This document shows positions 20,501-27,114 of a stretch of DNA of 27,114 nt, in pieces (position 1 is the first letter of the stretch; each line of letters starts with the position of its first letter). The position numbers and the translations under genes are program-made. The notes beneath the pieces were generated by a model, which worked only from the letters and a program-made list of their open reading frames with translations, searched no databases and had not been told where the DNA came from. Location: assembly GCA_002245135.1 (NCBI GenBank), contig NGBS01000213.1:1-27114 (forward strand), read 5' to 3'. The stretch comes from Proteromonas lacertae (lineage: Eukaryota > Sar > Bigyra > Opalinata > Proteromonadidae).

Positions 20501-23260
20501 TTTAATTTTGTTCCAATTGGGCTTGATCTATACAAGCCGTCATCTTTTTATTCAATAATTCATAGTAAAAATGAACTTCTGCATCTGTTGTATTATTCTC
20601 TTGTATTGTAGTTTTAATATCCAAGTTATGAAATATAGCAATACACTCTTTATCTGCAGATCTTAGCTTATGTCTTTTAACGTACTGATTAGCTATTTCC
20701 AATGATTTTTTAGCAAATAAACTCTCGGATCAGTAGAATAATCTCTGCAGCAAGCACATTTATGATTTCCTATTCTAATCAGTTGTCCAATTAAATCCTC
20801 TGCAGTATATGCAAATTTAATGTTTATATTACAATCATAAGCACATTGTTCTCTGTTTTCTTCTTTACTTCTTTCAAAGAAAACTAATGCATTCATCAAA
20901 GTAACAACTTGAGAATCTGGATTGTAGAATTGTGAATGTTTCATAACAGCTTCACTTAAACTATCACCACTACCACTTCCCCAATAAAACAGGGATGTAC
21001 CAACTGAAATAACAGCTGCACAAACTGCAGATAAGAAAATACATTTTGTTTGCTTGGATATATCTAAAAAATCGCATGCCAATTCTGGTGATATTTGGAA
21101 TAATGCATAATTTCTACCTCTTTCAGTTGGAAGATATGGTGGATCATACTCAACAGCATTAATTCTCCTTAAAGTCTTTAAAGCTGCTTTTATATAACCA
21201 TCATCTGGTTTATCAGGCAAATCTAAATCTTCTAAATTCAAACCACTACATCTCAATAATAACAACAATAAAGATAAATCTCTTCTCTTTATTTCTGGTA
21301 AATCATTATCTTCTATTGAATAACCATTCTTATCATCTTCATGCCAGTTAAATTGATAATATTCTCCATTACAAGTCCTTCCAGCTCTTCCCATTCTTTG
21401 TTTTCTTGAAGATTCATTGATTTGTCGAGTTATTACTATCTCTGTTCTATTTTCAGGTATATATTTTTGGTATTTTAAATAAACCACTGTCAAATACACG
21501 ATCTACACCTGGAACTGTCACAGATGTTTCAGCTAAATTGGTTGTAAAAACAACTTTCTTCATCACATTATCACGATCTTCATATAATATTCTATCTTGT
21601 AAATAGGGTGGAATTTGACCATGTAATATAAAGGGATATATAACAATATTTTTATCTTTTTTTATCTTATCTATGATATTTTTGTTCTTTCTGCCCATTG
21701 CTGAACTTTACGAATTGAATCATAATTCTCAGGTATTTTGAACAACTGTATACTATTCTCTTTTTCACACAATTGTTTGAATTTATCATAAGCATAAATA
21801 ATTTCATTTTTTCCACATAAGAAGCAGAGAGCGTGGCCACATTCATTGCTTTTCTTATCTTTATAACTATTAATAATTTCATTCACTATCATATCAATAT
21901 AATCTCTATAGAACTTTGTTCTTCTTAACATTATATCCTTCTTTACTACATCAAAACATTGTCCTTTTATATTTATCTCTTTAATATCAGGAATAAATGA
22001 TTTAAAAGCATTTACACTTATTGTAGCTGATGCAATAATAGCATGAACTTTATCACTTTCATTTTCACATTTTCATTCTGTTTAATTAAGTTTGATTTTA
22101 TCATTGCCAATAATGAATCAATGAAAACAGATCTTTCATGAGCTTCATCAATCATAACTATCTTAAACTCAGTGTTATATTTTGGTGTATCTATTATTCT
22201 AGTTAATAAACGATATTCTGTTGTTAAAACAATTCTTGGCAATACAGCTGTTTCATTTATTTTCATCTATCATCTTCTTTGATGCAATAACTGTTCCTAA
22301 ATCACCAATTAACTCATGAATCTGATTTTTGACGTTTCTAGCAGCAAATTTACGTGGTTGACTTACATAAATAGTATCTGTTGGACATGGCTTGTTCCTA
22401 GTAAGTAGAATATGTACAGCACAAAAGATTGGAGTAAGAATTGATTTACCAGCACCAGTATCTGCTGTTAAGAGTGATACATCGTTGTTAAAACATGAAT
22501 CTATTAGTTCGTTTCTATAAGCATAGACTGGAAGTTGTTTTTCAGCCATTCTTGTTTCTAATTCGATTAATCTATCCTTTATATCATCTCTTAATCTACT
22601 TTTCGATATTTTTTCTTTCATTTCATCATATACAACTAAAGCCTTTGTTTCACGATATTCCAATTCATCCTCATAATCTTTTTCTTCACGATGGAGTATC
22701 CACTTAGCTTTTGCCTTAGCTACATTTTCATCTAATTTTTCTCTAAAATCTTCTCTGATTTTGTACTTTCTTTGACGATTATTACCCCGATTATCATAAT
22801 TAATTGATCCTCTGTTATTATTACCTCCCCTACCTCTTCCACCTCCTCTATTACCACCTCTTCCTCTGTTGCTACCACCCTCTGCCACCTCTACCACCTC
22901 CATCACTTCTATTATCAAAATCCCCTCTGCCGCCTCTGCCACCTCTACCTCCACCTCTATTACCACCTCCACCACCATTTTACCACCATTACCTCCTCTA
23001 CCACCTCTGCTTCCTCCATCACTTCTATTATCATTTTCATACCTACCACCTCCGCCGCCTCTACTCCCACCTCTTTGTCGTTGATTATTTCCACCTCTTC
23101 CTCTTGATGGACTGGAATTACTATCATTACGATTATTGCTATCCCTATCATTATTGTTGTTATTAAATAGGTTACGCCATCCACCTTCACGCCATTCATC
23201 ACTGTTCTTATTATTATAACCTCCTCTTCCTCCTCCTTTTTTGTTATTAGAATTACTCAT
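17559..23260 (-). CDS. DEAH-box RNA helicase fused to RING-IBR-RING ubiquitin ligase (DEAH11/12-like)
   Basis: The gene spans 5.7 kb, about 1,850 residues, close in size to plant DEAH11/DEAH12. The N-terminus from 23260 is an RGG/Asn-rich RNA-binding tail. Helicase motifs follow in order: LLTADTGAGKS (Walker A, about 22,470-22,440), YVSQPRKFAARNV (Ia), IDEAHERS (II, about 22,145), IIASATIS (III, about 22,030), VVFTTNLAETSVTVPGVDR (V, about 21,530) and QRMGRAGRT (VI, about 21,400-21,374). Next are helicase-associated and OB-type regions. Toward the 3' end come a RING1 (CGHKICVDCLK, ECRLCNRRL, about 18,180-18,110), an IBR (YYVCPYDDCEEF; ISCCICGNKSHFNKSC) and a RING2 (CPKCGVATEKDKGCNHIRC), ending in an Asp-rich tail. 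The ligase's catalytic cysteine follows in the HWCWN region. At least eight one- or two-base frame changes interrupt the frame, with motifs intact on both sides, and short introns may add to them. Confidence 0.85.
17562..17594. repeat. (ATC)n microsatellite coding an aspartate-rich C-terminus
   Basis: ATC triplets run with one interruption over the last codons of the helicase/RBR gene. In the minus-strand frame that ends at the TAA at 17561-17559 they give a run of Asp residues. Slippage here would change tail length or frame. Confidence 0.75.
22800..23110 (-). repeat. Imperfect tandem codon repeats coding the RGG region of the helicase
   Basis: Degenerate GGT/GGA/AGA-rich repeats encode Arg-Gly-Gly-type sequence. 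Two compensating one-base shifts, near 22,978 and 22,876, make about 35 residues read as Val/Glu-rich in the long frame, while the neighbouring frame keeps the Gly/Arg pattern. Repeat slippage or base-calling error explains this best. Confidence 0.7.
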
Positions 23261-23615
23261 TTTTGGATCTTTGTACAGTGAATGTCAAAAGGTATAAGAG
23301 TATTTTCAGTTTATACAGTATAGTTACTATTATGCAGGTAAAGACTAATTCTATCTCATGAAATACACAAATATAAATGAACTATACTTAATCTAACTCA
23401 TTTTATATGATTTATACAATCATACATTTTTTACAACTATTAATTTATTTTGACAATAATTAAACTATATACAACACTTTTAAATCCTAAATTTCACTAC
23501 ATCTATGATTTTGGCTTTTTTTCATTTTTCTCTACTTGTTGCGGTAGAAATGTTCGATAATATGCGTAATGAAAATTTATAAACAACATTTTAAAGAGAT
23601 TTTGGATTTCTAAGG
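23261..23615. other. Intergenic region upstream of helicase/RBR gene
   Basis: I see no gene, RNA or notable repeat. The sequence is AT-rich and lies between the 3' end of the small minus-strand gene and the start of the helicase gene, so it must hold the latter's promoter. No specific element could be identified. Confidence 0.5.
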
Positions 23616-23841
23616 TTATATTTTCAAGATCAAAATACCTTCATCTTTTATTTCATCAATGTAAAATTTAATAGTAGGTGGAATAAATTCTGAATTTAGA
23701 TCACTGTTTAGAACAGGTAGATTACTCTTTTCTATATGTTTTCTGACATTTATAATATGGTGCATCATCTATAGCTAAATAGTGTGATTTATATACCATT
23801 GTAATTTCTTTATCTTTAAATTCAAACCCTAAAACAGACAT
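23616..23841 (-). CDS. Small conserved-looking protein, about 75 aa, function unknown
   Basis: An ATG at 23841 opens MSVLGFEFKDKEITMVYKSH, followed by LAIDDAPYY. After a one-base frame change near 23,735 the frame continues with HIEKSNLPVLNSDLNSEFIP, then TIKFYIDEIKDEGILILKI, before a TAA at 23618-23616. The shift is of the same type as in neighbouring genes, so I treat this as one short gene. The product is acidic and probably globular, with no signal or membrane segment. I do not recognise the family. The gene is head-to-head with the kinase gene, 153 bp apart, so they may share a divergent promoter. Confidence 0.4.
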
Positions 23842-23994
23842 TATTCAAAATCAATTTGAAATAGGTAATAAAAATTACTGTAAATTACATGTAAATGTCA
23901 TTATTCTATTTTTCGAAATAGAATACTTGTTAGTTTTGTAAAAAGGTAAATTTTCATATAAATACCAATTATTCTAATATTTCAATCATTTTAA
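23842..23994. promoter_or_regulatory. Divergent intergenic promoter region, small gene / eIF2-alpha kinase
   Basis: This 153-bp AT-rich gap separates two start codons facing away from each other. It contains the 16-bp near-palindrome ATTCTATTTTTCGAAATAGAAT centre (about 23,904-23,925: ATTCTATTT and AAATAGAAT arms). The shared location suggests co-regulation, which is inference. Confidence 0.45.
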
Positions 23995-26552
23995 ATGGAA
24001 CCAAAGCCATTAAGCTCTGGGCTTGAGTTAATACCAGAAATGAATGTTATTGATAAGGAGAGAGATGCTTTAATTATATCATTATTAGCACAAACTATAT
24101 CTCAACAAGATCCCAATCCATCATCTTTTATGATAGCTTATAATCAGCTTTTGAAGACAGGACTTATAAAGAATCGAGATGCAGTGTTTTGGTATCAGAA
24201 AGCAAAAGCGCTGTTCAATTCTCACCCTTCTATATTGAATGTATTTTTTATAAATATAATCTCTAGTTACCGCCTAATGAACAAGATTACCAAATGAACA
24301 TGATGAAGATGAGATATGAAAGAGATTTTATACCAATAGAGAAGCTAGGACATGGTGGATTTGGACATGTAATGAAATGTAGGAAGAAATTAGATCATAA
24401 ATTATATGCAGTAAAAATAATACCAGTAAAGTATAAATATATATATTATTATATTAATTATATATAGAAATACTTGTAAAAGAATCACAGAACAATTAAA
24501 AACAACTTTAAGAGAAGTAATAAGTTTCAATAATGGATCATAAAAATGTATTAAGATATTATGATGCATGGATTGAACCAACATGGATAAATCAATTTAC
24601 ATCTCCATCAAGTAATAATAATAATAATATATCAAAATTTAATATGAAAAGAGGAAGAGAAAATAGATATTCTGATGTTGTTGTTGAAAATGATTCGAAT
24701 AATAATTTATCCAATGCAAATAATGAATTATCCATTTAACGAAGATTCTGAGAATTTATTAATACTAAATAATGATGATGGTGAAGAGGAAGAAGAAAGA
24801 AGAAGTAGTAGTAGATGAAGAAGGATCTGAGGAAGAAGATGATGATGAAGAATATGATGATGATGATGATGAAAAATATAAAAGTGAATATAATAATTCA
24901 AGAGTTGAAGTGTTAGAATCAACAGATACTCAATCAACAACACAACTACTACTACTGCTGAAACTACAACTAATAGATCAACATTAACAGCAACTAATAT
25001 ATCAAATGCTGATTATATGAATAATAGAATGAATGAAATAATATTTGAAGATAGTTGTTCTGGTTCAGGAACAACAACTACTTCAACTTCTGATAATTAT
25101 AAAGTTGAGAGCAATAATAATTCTGTTGTTTTTGAAGATAAAAAAGAGTTATAGTAAAAGTAATTATGGTGATGATGAAGGAGAAGAAAGAAGTGAAGAA
25201 AGAAGAAATGAAGAAGAAATTGATGATGAAAATAGCAAAATATTTAGAAAATGATGAAGATGAAGATGATAATCAATCTACTTCTTCAGATTCTTCATCA
25301 TCCAGTGGACCACCAATTGAAGCATTAAACTACAAGAAAAATATGAAAAAAGAAAATCCAGTAATTGATATAGAAAATGAAAAGAAAAATATCAATGAAA
25401 ATATAAACACACATAAAAATCCATCACCATTATTAATGCCTTGTGATTTAGTTCATTTTACTAATTCAAAATCACCTCCATTTCGTCAATCCAACCATAT
25501 TTCAAATAATAACAATAATAAACAAAAATTAACCAATAATACTCCAAGTAGTGATATTATTCCTTATAGTAATAAAAAATCACCAATTTATAAACTAAAA
25601 TTTGAACTTTCTTTATATATACAAAGTGAATATTGTGAAGGAACAACATTAGGAAAATATTTATCTGAAAGAATGGATAAACCTAGTAGAAAAGTAAATT
25701 CAGTTGAAATGTATGAGTTTTTAGTTCAAATAATGGAAGGATTAGAACATATTCATAGTAAAGGAATTATTCATAGAGATATGAAACCAGAGAATATATT
25801 TATTACCAATGAAAAGAAAATAAAAATTGGTGATTTTGGATTAGCTACATTTAATTGTATAAAATATATTTTTATATTTGTATATCAATAGATAGTGGAA
25901 TTGAAACTTCTTCTGATTTATCATTGGTATCTCCCATAAATAATATCAATTCTCAACACAGTTATGGATTAGGAACACAATTATATGCAAGTCCAGAGCA
26001 ATTATCTCAAAGTGATTATGATTTTTCAACCGATATTTATAGTGTTGGTTTAATCGTTGTTGAAATGTTTGCTAATTTTGGTTCTATGATGGAAAGAGCA
26101 TTGACTTTGAAAGATGTGAGAAAAAGTGTGAAAAATATACCAAATAATGTGTTGAATTATAAACCAGTATAATATATTATATTTCTATTGTTAAATAGTT
26201 TTATTTACTATTACCAAGAATGTTAGATCATAATCCATACAATAGACCAAAAGCTACTGAAATATTAACAACTTTGAAAGTATATTATCATTCATTTATT
26301 ACTCCAAACTCACAAAGGAAGTAAAAATGATTGAAAATATAAAAATACATTCGGAATCAGGAGAAGAAAAAGAAGAAAAAAAGGAAGAAGAAATTGTTAT
26401 TGCCATTCCTAATTTATTGAATGTTCAAAAAGGACATAAACTATGAAAACTGCAATAAAGAAGAATTAATCACATTGCTTATTCAAAGAGATTTGTTAAT
26501 AGTTGAACAACAGAAGAGGATTTTTGAATTAGAAAAGAAAGATAAGAATTGA
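23995..26552 (+). CDS. eIF2-alpha kinase, HRI (EIF2AK1)-like
   Basis: This stress kinase would phosphorylate eIF2-alpha and slow translation initiation. The N-terminal block (ERDALIISLLAQTISQQDPN) resembles the N-domain of HRI. Kinase motifs are LGHGGFGHV, YAVKII (catalytic Lys), LREVISFNN, HKNVLRYYDAWIE, then a roughly 300-residue acidic Ser/Asn-rich insert typical of eIF2-alpha kinases. After it come LYIQSEYCEGTTLGKYLSER, IIHRDMKPENIFI, IKIGDFGLA, YASPEQL and DIYSVGLIVVEMF. The C-terminus ends in a coiled coil (LLIQRDLLIVEQQKRIFELE). Introns: 24241-24266 (26 nt), 24431-24467 (37), 25857-25891 (35), 26167-26198 (32) and 26280-26317 (38). One-base shifts occur near 24,535, at several places in the insert, and near 26,440. 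Confidence 0.85.
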
Positions 26553-26729
26553 TACATTCATGAGTGATACAAATTTTCCTACATGCATGCATCACTGTTA
26601 TATGTTATTATTTTTTAACAGTTTGTAGTTAATTCAAAAAATAACACAATCAAGTCAATAATAATAATAATAATAAAAATAAATAAATACACAATTTTTT
26701 AAAAACTGAAAATTTAAAAATAAAAATAC
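26553..26729. other. Convergent 3' intergenic region with (ATA)n tract
   Basis: This 177-bp AT-rich gap lies between convergent kinase and ARF genes. It holds an ATA/AAT microsatellite at about 26,657-26,676. Terminators cannot be defined from sequence, but both transcripts must end here. Confidence 0.6.
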
Positions 26730-27114
26730 TCAAAATTGTGAAGATAACCATTCTAAACCTTCATACAATCCATCTCCTGTTGTAGCACAACATGCTTGTA
26801 TAAACCACTTTCTATTATTTAATTGAGCCAAACCAAGCTTTTCTGCTATTTGAGGCGCTTTTAATGCATTTGGAAGATCTTGTTTATTTGCATATATCAA
26901 TAAAACTGCTGCTTTAAGTAATTCTTCACTCATCAGTTTATTTAATTCTTCTTTGGCTATATAATAATACTAATAGATAATAACTATACCCATTTCCATT
27001 CGATTTACATCATTACTATCCACCACAAATATATACCATTTATTCCTTCATAATAATGTCTCCATAACACACGGATCTAATTGTTATATAAAACAATGAT
27101 AGGAATACTTTATC
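26730..27114 (-). CDS. ARF-family small GTPase, C-terminal part (cut by right window edge)
   Basis: ARF GTPases recruit coats to membranes in vesicle traffic. Visible from the edge are Asp-Lys (the end of the DVGGQDK region), an intron at 27108-27077 (32 nt), [29 protein letters not shown], an intron at 26989-26957 (33 nt), and then [20 protein letters not shown]. The guanine-base motif follows (NKQDLPNAL), then the CAT loop ([18 protein letters not shown]), ending SSQF. The usual RPLWRHY reads RVLWRHY here. One base is missing in a T run in the middle exon, between GIY and VVD, in an otherwise well-conserved gene, so sequence error is likely. The N-terminal half lies outside the window. Confidence 0.92.

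Noticed and set aside
22804-23166. Pro/Leu/His-rich plus-strand ORFs
   Set aside because: They are antisense to the RGG-coding repeats of the helicase gene and reflect its composition.
24728-24943. His/Leu-rich minus-strand ORF
   Set aside because: It is antisense to the acidic insert of the kinase gene.
14990-27114. Programmed ribosomal frameshifting, as in Euplotes, to explain the frame changes
   Set aside because: The shifts go both +1 and -1 and have no common slippery or stop-codon context; many lie in homopolymers.
13531-27114. Ciliate-type reassignment of stop codons
   Set aside because: At the interruptions the conserved protein sequence continues in another frame, not through the stop codon, and genes on the left end normally with TAA or TAG.
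1-27114. CRISPR arrays, tRNA and rRNA genes
   Set aside because: No spaced direct repeats, no cloverleaf-like sequence with A and B boxes and no rRNA-like GC-rich block were noticed. The only GC-rich block, at 10068-10107, is too short for a tRNA.

Overview
The window is very AT-rich nuclear DNA from a single-celled eukaryote. The evidence is gene-dense coding in which I could place 13 very short GT-AG introns (26-51 nt, 12 of them beginning GTAT), standard stop codons, and eukaryote-only genes: an ARF GTPase, an eIF2-alpha kinase, a DEAH helicase joined to a RING-IBR-RING ubiquitin ligase, and a WD40 protein. I cannot name the lineage. The EGF-type secreted protein recalls proteins of stramenopiles and some other protists, but this is a weak hint.

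Positions 1 to about 10,050 are the right-hand part of a Polinton (Maverick) fossil that runs off the left edge. It holds a cysteine-protease-type gene, two unknown plus-strand ORFs, an rve integrase with a chromodomain-like tail, a protein-primed family B DNA polymerase in two pieces, and two small unknown ORFs near the right end. Capsid and packaging ATPase genes are not in the window. Most ORFs are long, so the copy looks young, with about three breaks in the visible part.

Between the element and the first host gene lie a 10-bp tandem repeat and an unusually GC-rich 30-bp direct repeat with competing hairpins. Host genes follow, nearly all on the minus strand. These are a two-exon secreted protein with one EGF module and five tandem units (10126-13425), a five-exon WD40 protein (13531-15852), an unrecognised multi-exon gene with a mitochondrial-type N-terminus (15961-17467), the large helicase/RBR gene (17559-23260), and a tiny gene (23616-23841). 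The tiny gene is divergent from an HRI-like eIF2-alpha kinase gene on the plus strand (23995-26552). The right edge cuts an ARF-family GTPase gene (26730-27114, minus).

Host genes right of about 15 kb carry single-base reading-frame shifts in both directions, although conserved motifs are intact on either side. ORFs left of about 14.4 kb are long and clean. I read this mainly as uncorrected sequence error rather than gene decay, since even the ARF gene is affected. No CRISPR array, tRNA or rRNA gene was seen.
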